DNA of 64,000 nt. Source: an uncultured bacterium (GTDB lineage Bacteria; Planctomycetota; JAJSAM01; JAJVHW01). The notes beneath the pieces are model-generated. The model searched no databases, was not told the DNA's origin, and saw only the letters and a program-made list of their open reading frames with translations. Numbering within the stretch: the stretch's first letter is position 1; each line of letters starts with the position of its first letter. Of this stretch, positions 8,154 to 15,538 are shown in pieces. The position numbers and the translations under genes are program-made. The stretch lies in contig CALKVK010000015.1 in NCBI GenBank assembly GCA_937996235.1, positions 1-64,000 on the forward strand. The letters run 5' to 3'.

Positions 8154-9442
8154 GCCTCCCTCCCTGTCGAGCGTGAGCGCCCGGCGCGCAGACTGCGCGC
8201 GGGGACGCCCGCGACGACGTCGCCCGGCGCCACGTCGCGGCCGGCGAGCACGATCGCGCCCGCGCCGGTGGTGGCGCCGCGTCCCACCGTCACGGGGGCG
8301 ACGAGCACGGTGCCGGAGCCGATGTGCACGTCGTCCTCGACCACGGTGCGGTGCTTGGCGCGCCCGTCGTAGTTGGCGGTGATCGTGCCGCAGCCCACGT
8401 TCGTGCGCGCGCCGATGGCCGCGTCGCCGAGGTACGTGAGGTGCTTGGCCTTCGCGCCCTCGCCGAGGAGCGCCTGCTTCGTCTCGACGAAGTTGCCGAC
8501 CTCGGCCCGCGCGCGCAGCTCGGTGCCCGGGCGGAGGTGGCTGAACGGCCCCACCTCGCAGTGCTCGCCGACGACGACGTCGCGCTCGATCACCGTGCAC
8601 GGCAGGATGCGCGTGCCGCGGCCGATGCGCGCGCCGCACGCGACGAACGTCGTCGCCGGGTCGGCGATCTCGACGCCCGCCGCCATCAGGTCGCCGAGCA
8701 CGCGCAGGCGCAGGCGCGTCCCCGCCTCGGCCAGCTCCGCGAGCGTGTTGACGCCCCGGACCTCCGACGCGTCGTCGCACGGCACGGCCTGCACCCGCGC
8801 GCCGCGGCGCGCGAGGATGCGCGGCACGTCGGTCAGGTAGTACTCGCGCTGCGCGTTGTCGGACTTGACCGCGCGCAGGGCGCTGCGCAGCGCGGCCGCG
8901 TCGAAGGCGTAGAGCCCCGAGTTGACCTCGCGCACGGCGAGTTCCTCCGGGCTGCAGTCGCGCGCTTCGCGGATGTCCGTGAAGCGGCCGTCCTCGCGCA
9001 GCACGCGGCCGTAGGAGCCCGGCGTCTCGAGCACCATCGAGAGGACGGTCGCCGCGGCGCGCGCGCGCGTGTGGCGGCGCAGCAGGTCGCGCAGCGTCTC
9101 CGTGCGCACGAGCGGGACGTCGCCGCAGAGCAGGAGCAGCGTCCCCTCGAAGTCGCGGAGCGCGGCCATGCCGGCCTTGGCGGCGTCGCCCGTCCCGCGC
9201 TGCTCGCGCTGCAGCGCGTAGCGGACGTCGGGGACGCCGCGGAGCGCCTTCTCGACCTCCGCGCGGCCGTGCCCGACGACCACGACGACGCGCTGCGCGC
9301 CCGCGCCGCGGGCGGCCTCGACGACGTGGCGCACCATGGGCAGGCCACAGACGTCGAACGCCACCTTGGGGCGGTCGCTCTTCATGCGGGTTCCCTGGCC
9401 CGCGGCGAGGATCACCGCGGCCAGAGGGCGTGCACGTGCCAT
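8150..9442 (-). CDS. glmU: Bifunctional GlcNAc-1-P uridyltransferase / GlcN-1-P acetyltransferase
   Basis: GlmU catalyses the last two steps to UDP-GlcNAc, the precursor of peptidoglycan and lipid A. The N-terminal nucleotidyltransferase domain has LAAGQGTRMKSDRPK and LLCGDVPL. The second half is a left-handed beta-helix of hexapeptide repeats with PFSHLRPGT, NFVETK, KHLTYLGDA and NVGCGTITANYDG. At 430 residues it is slightly shorter than the usual ~455, losing part of the C-terminal tail. The ATG at 9442 begins right before the nucleotide-binding loop. It leads the seven-gene minus-strand series. Confidence 0.96.
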   Translation of the reverse strand: MARARPLAAVILAAGQGTRMKSDRPKVAFDVCGLPMVRHVVEAARGAGAQRVVVVVGHGRAEVEKALRGVPDVRYALQREQRGTGDAAKAGMAALRDFEGTLLLLCGDVPLVRTETLRDLLRRHTRARAAATVLSMVLETPGSYGRVLREDGRFTDIREARDCSPEELAVREVNSGLYAFDAAALRSALRAVKSDNAQREYYLTDVPRILARRGARVQAVPCDDASEVRGVNTLAELAEAGTRLRLRVLGDLMAAGVEIADPATTFVACGARIGRGTRILPCTVIERDVVVGEHCEVGPFSHLRPGTELRARAEVGNFVETKQALLGEGAKAKHLTYLGDAAIGARTNVGCGTITANYDGRAKHRTVVEDDVHIGSGTVLVAPVTVGRGATTGAGAIVLAGRDVAPGDVVAGVPARSLRAGRSRSTGREA

Positions 9443-9591
9443 CGCCGTCCGTCCGGCGCGCGCCGGGGGCGCGCGTCCCGTCCGCCGGGGCGGACGAGGT
9501 CCAGTCATGTCCCGGTCGGGGGGCGACCGGGGGGCCCGGACGACCGTCGTCCGGGACCGCGGGAGCGGGGAGCTCCTGCGGAAAGGGGCCG

Positions 9592-9597
9592 AGGGTA
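9592..9597 (-). promoter_or_regulatory. Candidate -10 box for the glmU-rplI series
   Basis: On the minus strand this reads TACCCT, a TANNNT box like those in front of other genes here. It lies about 150 bases before glmU in the 275-base gap shared with the tRNA gene. No good -35 match is visible, so confidence is low. The rest of the gap (9443-9591) shows nothing else I can name. Confidence 0.25.
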
Positions 9598-9699
9598 TCC
9601 GGCGGCCCGGCCGGACCACGGGATTTCCGGGAGCCCGCGGCAGGTGCGCCCGGCGCGCGCGGCCGCGGAAGCTCCTCCGGCGCCGCGGAGCGCGGCGGG

Positions 9700-9705
9700 T
9701 ACTCT
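9700..9705 (+). promoter_or_regulatory. Candidate -10 box for tRNA-Gln
   Basis: TACTCT ends 12 bases before the first base of the tRNA, which places transcription initiation about 5 bases ahead of it. That spacing fits a dedicated tRNA promoter, although no -35 consensus is seen. Confidence 0.4.
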
Positions 9706-9717
9706 CCCGCTCCCGTC

Positions 9718-9788
9718 TCCCCGGTGGTGTAACGGCAACACAGCGGGTTTTGGTCCCGCTTATCCAGGTTCGAATCCTGGCCGGGGAT
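9718..9788 (+). tRNA. tRNA-Gln, anticodon UUG
   Basis: A cloverleaf can be drawn by eye. The acceptor arms TCCCCGG and CCGGGGA pair, the D arm is GTGTAACGGCAACAC, and the anticodon stem GCGGG/CCCGC holds the loop TTTTGGT with anticodon TTG. The T arm is CCAGG-TTCGAAT-CCTGG. The discriminator base is T at 9788 and CCA is not encoded. It stands alone between glmU and cinA. Confidence 0.96.
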
Positions 9789-9816
9789 CGGGGGTCGCCG
9801 CCCGCGCCCGGAGGCG

Positions 9817-11049
9817 TCAGAGGTGGCGGCGCACCAGGTCGAGGGCGGCCTTGACGCTGATCGTGCGGACCAGCGCGCGGTCCCCGGGGAGCATCACGCG
9901 ACGGTGCACCACCGCGCCGCGCACGTCGAGGGCGAGGTGGACGAGGCCGACCGGTTTCTCGGGCGTGCCGCCGCCCGGTCCCGCGATCCCCGACACGGCG
10001 AGTCCGAACTCGGCGCCGAAGCGCGCCCGCACGCCGGCGGCCATCGCGCGCACGACCTCCTCGCTGACGGCCCCGTGCCGCGCGAGCAGATCCGCGGGGA
10101 CCCCCACCAGATCGCTCTTGGCGCCGTCCGAGTAGGTCACCACCCCGCCGGGGAAGACGGCGCTCGCCCCGGGCACCGACGTCAGCGCGCCCGCGACGAG
10201 ACCGCCCGTGCAACTCTCGGCGACCGCGAGCGTCGCGCGCGTGCGGAGCAGCCCCGCGACGACCACCTCCTGCAGCGTCGCACCGTCCACGCCGAAGACG
10301 GTGGCCCCGAGGCGCCGGCGCAGTTCGGCCTCGACGCGGCCGAGCGCCGCGTCCACCTCGGCGGCCGCGCCCTCCGCGTGCACCACGACGCGGATCGTGC
10401 CCTCGTCGGCCGTCGTCCCGACGCGCGGCCAGGCGTCGCGCGCCATCAGGTCGGCGATGCGCTCGCCGAGTGCGGACTCGCGCTCCCCGAAGGTCTCGAG
10501 CGTCCGTGTGCGCACGACGTGCGCCGACGTCTCCGTGGCGGCGCGCAGGCGCGGCAGCACCTCCGCCGCGAGCATGCCGCGCATCTCGCGCGGCGGCCCC
10601 GGCAGCGCGAAGAAGCGCGCGCCGCCGACGGCGAGCACGAAGCCGGGAGCCGTGCCGAACTCGTTGGGCAGCAGGTCCGCGCCCTCGGGCACGTCCGCCT
10701 GCAGCAGGTTGCTCTCGGGCATGTGCAGCCCGCGTGCGCTCCAGCGCTCGCGCAGCCACGCCTCCACGCCCGCGTCGCGGCGCAGCGCGACGCCCGCCGC
10801 CGCCGCCGCCGCCGCACGCGTGCAGTCGTCGCGTGTCGGCCCGAGACCGCCTGTCATGACGACCACGTCGGCCAGCGCCGCGGCACGGCGGATCGCGTCG
10901 GTCAGCGCGTCCACGTCGTCGCCGACGGTCGTCATCCCGACGACCCCGCAGCCGATGTCCGCGAGCGCGCGCGCGATCTCGGGAGCGTTGCGGTCGAGGG
11001 TCCGCCCGCGCACGATCTCGTCGCCGGTGGACAGCAGGTACGCGCGCAT
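9817..11049 (-). CDS. cinA: CinA-family protein (NMN amidohydrolase / competence-damage domain)
   Basis: The 410-residue protein has the two CinA domains. The N-terminal MoaB/MogA-like domain (about residues 1-170) has STGDEIVRGRTLDRN, TGGLGPTRDD and LPGPPREM. The C-terminal domain (about 250-410) has VAESCTGGLVAGALTSVPGAS and SGIAGPGGGTPEKPVG, as in nicotinamide mononucleotide deamidases of the pyridine nucleotide salvage pathway. The ATG at 11049 lies 8 bases after the stop of the YchF-like gene. The N-terminal domain may be an ADP-ribose pyrophosphatase as in other CinA proteins; that is family knowledge. Confidence 0.93.
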   Translation of the reverse strand: MRAYLLSTGDEIVRGRTLDRNAPEIARALADIGCGVVGMTTVGDDVDALTDAIRRAAALADVVVMTGGLGPTRDDCTRAAAAAAAGVALRRDAGVEAWLRERWSARGLHMPESNLLQADVPEGADLLPNEFGTAPGFVLAVGGARFFALPGPPREMRGMLAAEVLPRLRAATETSAHVVRTRTLETFGERESALGERIADLMARDAWPRVGTTADEGTIRVVVHAEGAAAEVDAALGRVEAELRRRLGATVFGVDGATLQEVVVAGLLRTRATLAVAESCTGGLVAGALTSVPGASAVFPGGVVTYSDGAKSDLVGVPADLLARHGAVSEEVVRAMAAGVRARFGAEFGLAVSGIAGPGGGTPEKPVGLVHLALDVRGAVVHRRVMLPGDRALVRTISVKAALDLVRRHL

Positions 11050-11057
11050 GACGCCGC

Positions 11058-12113
11058 TCACACGGAGAAGCGCACGTTGACGACGTCGCCGTCGGCGACC
11101 ACGTAGTCGCGGCCCTCGATGCGGAAACGCCCCGCCTTCTTCACCGCGGCGAGGTCGCCGGCGACTCCGCGGAAGTCGTCGTACGAGTACACCTCGGCGC
11201 GGATGAAGCCGCGCGCGAGGTCCGAGTGGATCTTGCCCGCCGCCTCGACCGCGTTCGCGCCGCGCGGGATCGGCCAGGCCCGCACCTCGTCCTCGCCCGT
11301 CGTGAAGAACGAGATCGTGCCGAGCGCACGGAACGCCGCGGCGACCACGCTCTCGCTGGCGAGCTCGGAGATGCCGAGGTCCTCCATGAACACGGCGCGG
11401 TCGTCGGGCTCGAGCTCCGCGACCTCCGCCTCGAGCTTGCCGCGCACGGCGACGCGTGCCTCGAACGGCCCCGTGACGCTGTCGAGCAGCTCGTCGCCGC
11501 CTTCGTCCGGCAGCGAGACGACCAGCACCCACGGCTTCTGCGTCAGGAACCGGAAGCCGCGCAGCAGCTTCTCGTCGGCGGCGGCGAGCTCGACCGACTT
11601 GACCGGCCGACCCTCCTCGAGCGCGGTCACGATCTTGCGCAGCGCGCCGAGCTCCTGCTTCTCGACGTCGAGCGCGTTCCCGCCCTTCTTCTCGAGCTTC
11701 TCGATGCGCCGCGTCGCGACGTCGAGGTCGGCGAACGCGAGCTCGGTCGCCACGCCGTCGGCCTCCGAGGCGGGGTTCGGCGCCGCCTCGCGGTACGGGT
11801 ACGTCGGGTCCGTGAACCCGCGCACGCAGATGATGAGCCCCTCGGCCTCGCGCGCCTGCGCGAGCAGCTCCGAGAGCTTCACGCCGGTCGTCTCCGACGG
11901 GTCCGGCAGCCCGGGGAAGTCCGAGATCTCGAGCGCGACGGGCGTGTACTTGCGCGGCTGGTGGTGGTCGCGCAGCCACTCGAGGCGCGGGTCGCGCACG
12001 CGTACGACCGAGACCGCGGGACCGTGCCCCCCGGCGGCGGCTCCCTGCCCGGTGAACGCGCGGAAGAGCGTGCTCTTCCCCGAACCGCGGGCTCCGACGA
12101 TCGCCAACCTCAC
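11058..12113 (-). CDS. YchF-like P-loop NTPase (Obg family), divergent
   Basis: The 351-residue protein has the YchF layout: an N-terminal NTPase domain, a helical insert near residues 120-165, and a C-terminal DUF933/TGS-type domain (YSYDDFRGVAGDL...GRDYVVADGDVVNVRFSV). The Walker A loop is GARGSGKST instead of the usual GxPNVGKST, and the switch region reads DFPGLP. The base-specificity motif, NxxE in YchF, is replaced by SLPDEG. Nucleotide preference is therefore unclear and it may be a diverged paralogue. The GTG at 12113 overlaps the tatC stop (GTGA). Confidence 0.85.
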   Translation of the reverse strand: MRLAIVGARGSGKSTLFRAFTGQGAAAGGHGPAVSVVRVRDPRLEWLRDHHQPRKYTPVALEISDFPGLPDPSETTGVKLSELLAQAREAEGLIICVRGFTDPTYPYREAAPNPASEADGVATELAFADLDVATRRIEKLEKKGGNALDVEKQELGALRKIVTALEEGRPVKSVELAAADEKLLRGFRFLTQKPWVLVVSLPDEGGDELLDSVTGPFEARVAVRGKLEAEVAELEPDDRAVFMEDLGISELASESVVAAAFRALGTISFFTTGEDEVRAWPIPRGANAVEAAGKIHSDLARGFIRAEVYSYDDFRGVAGDLAAVKKAGRFRIEGRDYVVADGDVVNVRFSV

Positions 12114-12934
12114 GCGCGCGCCTCCTTCCTGCGTCCGCCGAGCATGCGGCAGAAGAGCAGGCCCAACTCGTACAGGAACAGGATCGGGACCATCACGATC
12201 GAGAGCGTGAGCGCGTCGCCGGTCGGCGTGAGCACGGCCGCCACGATCACGCTGCCGACGATGAAGTGCCGCCGGTACGCGGCGAAGGTCCGCGCGTCGA
12301 CGAGTCCCGTGAGCTGCGCCACGATCATGACCAGCGGGAGCTGGAACACCACGCCCATCACGAGCGCCATGCCGAGCCAGAGCGTGAACCAGCGCGAGAC
12401 GTCGATCATGTCGGCGACGGGCAGCGACGGCCCGAACACGGGGTCCGACTCCGCGCGACCGTAGTCGAGGAAGAACGCGATCATCACCGGCTGCACGAGC
12501 CAGTAGTAGAACGCGCCGCCCGCGGCGAAGAGCACGTAGGAGAGCGGCGCGAACAGGCGGAACCAGCGCTTCTCGGACGCGTACAGCCCCGGCGCCACGA
12601 AGCCCCACGCCTGACCGAGGACCAGCGGTCCGGTCAGGAAGGCGCCGAACAGGATCGAGACCTTCAGGGTCACGAAGAACACCGACCCGAGGTCCGTCTG
12701 CACGATCGACGCCTGGCGCTCCGGCGGCAGGTGCGCGATGGCGTCGCGCAGCGGCGCGAGCACCAGCAGCATCAGGTGGTTCGAGAACGCGTAGCAGAGT
12801 GCGGTGCCCGCGGCGAGCCAGAGCAGCGCGCGGATCAGCCGCTTGCGCAGCTCCTCGAGGTGCGCGAACAGCGACATCGGACGGTCTTCCGGAGGACCGT
12901 CGAACGGGTCGTCGTCGTCGTCGCCGGACACCAC
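12110..12934 (-). CDS. tatC: Sec-independent protein translocase subunit TatC
   Basis: TatC recognises twin-arginine signal peptides and exports folded proteins across the inner membrane. Family hallmarks are HLEELRKRL near the N-terminus, YxxSEKRWFRLFAPLSYVLF-like sequence in the middle and six predicted membrane segments, ending with a basic tail. The GTG at 12934 gives 274 residues with an acidic N-terminal leader. The ATG at 12877 (MSLFAHLEELRKR) is an equally good start and would give the more typical length. TatA/TatB genes are not in the window. Confidence 0.93.
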   Translation of the reverse strand: MVSGDDDDDPFDGPPEDRPMSLFAHLEELRKRLIRALLWLAAGTALCYAFSNHLMLLVLAPLRDAIAHLPPERQASIVQTDLGSVFFVTLKVSILFGAFLTGPLVLGQAWGFVAPGLYASEKRWFRLFAPLSYVLFAAGGAFYYWLVQPVMIAFFLDYGRAESDPVFGPSLPVADMIDVSRWFTLWLGMALVMGVVFQLPLVMIVAQLTGLVDARTFAAYRRHFIVGSVIVAAVLTPTGDALTLSIVMVPILFLYELGLLFCRMLGGRRKEARA

Positions 12935-13006
12935 GGCGCCCTTCTACCCGAGGTCCTGCGCGCCCAAGAGAGGCGCGCGACCGCGTACGGCCCCAGGGAA
13001 TCGAGG

Positions 13007-13032
13007 CGGGCGAAGGCCTGCGCCTTCGCCCG
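13007..13032 (-). terminator. Hairpin after the BRCT-protein gene
   Basis: An 11-bp perfect stem CGGGCGAAGGC/GCCTTCGCCCG with a 4-base loop lies 55 bases past the stop codon of the gene ending at 13087. No T-run follows on the minus strand. It is the only structure seen in the 152-base gap between tatC and that gene. Confidence 0.5.
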
Positions 13033-13086
13033 TCTCCTGTTGCGTCGCGTCTGCCGACCGCGACCGATCCCGCGCGGAGGCGGAGA

Positions 13087-14385
13087 TCAGTACTGCGTGA
13101 ACGTGGAGAGGTCCGCCTCGGTCAGCATGCGGATGTTGAGCGCCTTCGCGGCCTGGTAGGCCTCGCTGCTCTCGATCGCCTCACCGCCGGGGCCGGGCGT
13201 GCCGACCACGAGGTAGTGCGTCTTCGAGGTGACCGTGTCGTCCACGGCGGCGCCGAGCTGCTCGAGCCGCGCGATCGCGGACGAGCGGCCCATCTTGCTG
13301 AACTCGCCCACGAGGACGAAGTGCAGCTTCTCGTTCGGCGAGTACACCGCGCTCTGGATCAGGTCGCCCTCGGAGATGACGTCGGTCGCGTCGAGCACCG
13401 CCGCGCGGGCGGTCTCGGCGTCGCAGCTCGTCACCTTGATGTGGCCGATCTCGACCAGGCCGCCGCCCTTGACCCGCTTGAGGACGGTGAACGTCGTCCC
13501 GGGCATGAGCATGTGCTTCCTGCCGCGGTCCACGAACACCACGCCACCCTCCGCGGCGACCACGGAGCCGTCGGGCCCCTCGGTGACCTTCGGGGCCTCG
13601 CGGTTGATGATCGAGAGCAGCTCGCTGTTCTTCTGCCCGAGCGCGTTCGTCAGCTCGGCGACGGCCTTCTCGCCCGCCGCGCGCTGCTCCTCGTTCTCGG
13701 TGCGCAGCGTCTCGTTCTGCGACTCGAGCGCGGCGATCTGGCCGCGCAGTTCGTTCGCCTGCTCGGCGGCCTGCGCCTGGATCTGACGGAGCTGGGTCTG
13801 CAGGTCCGCGATCGTGCGGTCGCGCTGCGTCATCGCCGTGGCCTTCTCGGTCTCGGCGGCGGCCTTGCCGTTCTCGGCGGCGGCCTTGAGCTGCACGTGA
13901 TGCTCGATGTCCGCGAGCATGCGCTTGGTCGCCGTCATGAAGCGCGGCAGGACGCGCTCCACCGTCATGTCCGACTCGGGGATCGCGTCGGTGAAGTAGC
14001 GGACGACGTACTCGCCCTGACCGATCTTCTCCATCGCGCCCCCGGGGCCCGTCGCGGAGAACTTCTCGGTGTCGAACTTGAGCACGAGCTGCTCGCGGCA
14101 CTGCTGCACGAACGCACGCAGCGACTCGTTCGCACGGTCCGGATCGGTGATCTTGTCGAGCTCGCTCGACCAGCCGACGAGCTCCGAGACGCGCAGCGCC
14201 GCGTCGCGCTCCTTGCGCCACTTCTCGTCGAGGCTCGCCTTCTCGCCCTTCAGCCGGGCGATCTCGCCGAGCATGTCGTCGCGCTTCGAACCCGCCTCGT
14301 ACCACATGTACGTCATGGCGAGGAGCCCGACGAGCGCCACCACGAACGGCCAGTAGGACATCCCGCGCTCGCGTGCCCTGTACAT
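13087..14385 (-). CDS. Membrane-anchored coiled-coil protein with C-terminal BRCT domain
   Basis: The 432-residue protein has a clear modular order. One hydrophobic segment (about 9-28) follows a basic start MYRARERG, suggesting that the rest lies outside the cytoplasm. A helical region follows to ~170, then an Ala/Glu/Gln-rich coiled coil (about 175-275). A small beta domain (about 285-350) has GTTFTVLKRVKGGG and IKVTSCDAETARA. The last ~80 residues form a BRCT domain with FVLVGEFSKMGR, LEQLGAAVDDTVTSKTHYLVVG and LTEADL. BRCT domains normally bind DNA or phosphopeptides inside the cell, so this location is unexpected. The ATG at 14385 has GGAGGGAGGG just upstream. The function is unknown; the smaller protein at 33630-34478 shares the anchor, coiled coil and beta-domain layout. 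Confidence 0.85.
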   Translation of the reverse strand: MYRARERGMSYWPFVVALVGLLAMTYMWYEAGSKRDDMLGEIARLKGEKASLDEKWRKERDAALRVSELVGWSSELDKITDPDRANESLRAFVQQCREQLVLKFDTEKFSATGPGGAMEKIGQGEYVVRYFTDAIPESDMTVERVLPRFMTATKRMLADIEHHVQLKAAAENGKAAAETEKATAMTQRDRTIADLQTQLRQIQAQAAEQANELRGQIAALESQNETLRTENEEQRAAGEKAVAELTNALGQKNSELLSIINREAPKVTEGPDGSVVAAEGGVVFVDRGRKHMLMPGTTFTVLKRVKGGGLVEIGHIKVTSCDAETARAAVLDATDVISEGDLIQSAVYSPNEKLHFVLVGEFSKMGRSSAIARLEQLGAAVDDTVTSKTHYLVVGTPGPGGEAIESSEAYQAAKALNIRMLTEADLSTFTQY

Positions 14386-14510
14386 CAACACCCTCCCTCC
14401 GGAGTCTTCCGCCGCAGTCGCGAGGACGCGGACCGTCAGCCCGCGCGCCCGGCGCGCCGACCCCGGGCCTGCCCAATGCACCCGGGCACGGCACGGCGCC
14501 GTCGGGGCGG

Positions 14511-14540
14511 AAGATAGCCCCGTGGATTCCGCAGGGTCAA
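14511..14540 (-). promoter_or_regulatory. Sigma-70-type promoter of the BRCT-protein gene
   Basis: On the minus strand TTGACC (14535-14540) is followed after 18 bases by TATCTT (14511-14516). Both fit the housekeeping consensus well for such a GC-rich sequence. The predicted leader is about 120 bases. The same arrangement, TTGACC-18-TANNNT, precedes the related gene at 34478. Confidence 0.6.
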
Positions 14541-14646
14541 CGGAAAAAGGTCTCCCTGCCCGGCACCGGGGGCTGCTTCGGAACGCGCGGCGACGCAGCG
14601 ACTTCCGGCGCCCGGGAGCGCGGCGCGGCCGCGTGCTGCGAGGAGG

Positions 14647-14675
14647 TTGACAGGCCCGCCGCGCGCCTCTAGGTT
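14647..14675 (+). promoter_or_regulatory. Candidate promoter for coaE
   Basis: A perfect -35 TTGACA (14647-14652) is followed after 17 bases by TAGGTT (14670-14675), a weaker -10. It would give a leader of about 160 bases before coaE at 14841. With the promoter at 14511-14540 it divides the 455-base divergent gap 14386-14840. I see nothing else there except GC-rich filler. Confidence 0.5.
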
Positions 14676-14840
14676 GCGGCGCACTGCGGGCTCTCCCGAG
14701 TTCCGCGCGCGCAGCGGTCCGCGAGGACCGCGACGCCCCCGCCCCCGGTCGCCCCGCGCGAGCGGTCCGGCGGTCCCACCCTTCTCCCTCGGGCGCGCCG
14801 TCCGGCACCGCCCTCCCCCGCCCGGAGCGACCCCCGCCCG

Positions 14841-15500
14841 ATGCCGTCCGACGCGTCCCGCCGTGCGAGGTCCGAGCTCCCCGGTCAGGGACTCGTGGTG
14901 GGCCTCACGGGAGCGCCGGCCGCCGGCAAGTCGACCGTCGCCCGGTTCCTGCGCGAGGCGGGCTGCCCGGTGATCGACGTCGACGGTCTCGGCCACGAGG
15001 CGCTCGACGCCCCGGCGGTGCGCGAGGCGGTGCAGCAGGCGTTCGGGCCGGGCGTCGTCGGGGCGGACGGGCGGCTCGACCGCCACGCGCTCGCGCGCGT
15101 GGCGTTCCGCAGCCCTGCGGCGCTGCGCCGGCTCGAGGAGCTCGTGCACCCGACCGTCGCGGAGCGCCTCCGCGAGGAGGTCGCCGCGGCGCTGCGCGCC
15201 GGCGCCGACGTCGTCGTCGTGGACGCGGCGCTGCTGTTCGAGGGCGGCATCGACGCCTACTGCGACGAGACGATCGTCGTCCACGCGCCGCGCGAGCTGC
15301 GGCTCGCGCGCGCCGAGAGCGCGCGGGGCTGGGACGACGGCGAGCTGCGCCGGCGCGAGCAGAGCCAGCTCAGCGCCGAGGAGAAGCGCTCGCGCGCGGC
15401 GCGCGTGCTCGTGAACGCCGGCGACCGCGAGGCCCTCGGCCGCGCCACGCTCGCTCTGTACGCCGAGCTGCGCGCCGCCGCGACGGAACGACTCACCTGA
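14841..15500 (+). CDS. coaE: Dephospho-CoA kinase
   Basis: CoaE phosphorylates the 3'-hydroxyl of dephospho-CoA in the last step of coenzyme A synthesis. The 219-residue protein has the P-loop GAPAAGKST near residue 25, the family stretch VIDVDGLGHEAL, LEELVHPTV, and the DAALLFEGG and ARGWDDGELRRREQSQLS segments that form the lid and CoA site. The ATG at 14841 leaves ~15 residues before the fold starts; a slightly later start is possible. It is followed 38 bases on by rho. Confidence 0.93.
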   Translation: MPSDASRRARSELPGQGLVVGLTGAPAAGKSTVARFLREAGCPVIDVDGLGHEALDAPAVREAVQQAFGPGVVGADGRLDRHALARVAFRSPAALRRLEELVHPTVAERLREEVAAALRAGADVVVVDAALLFEGGIDAYCDETIVVHAPRELRLARAESARGWDDGELRRREQSQLSAEEKRSRAARVLVNAGDREALGRATLALYAELRAAATERLT

Positions 15501-15538
15501 GGTCCGGGGCGCCGACGCACCCCGCACGGAGGATCCCG

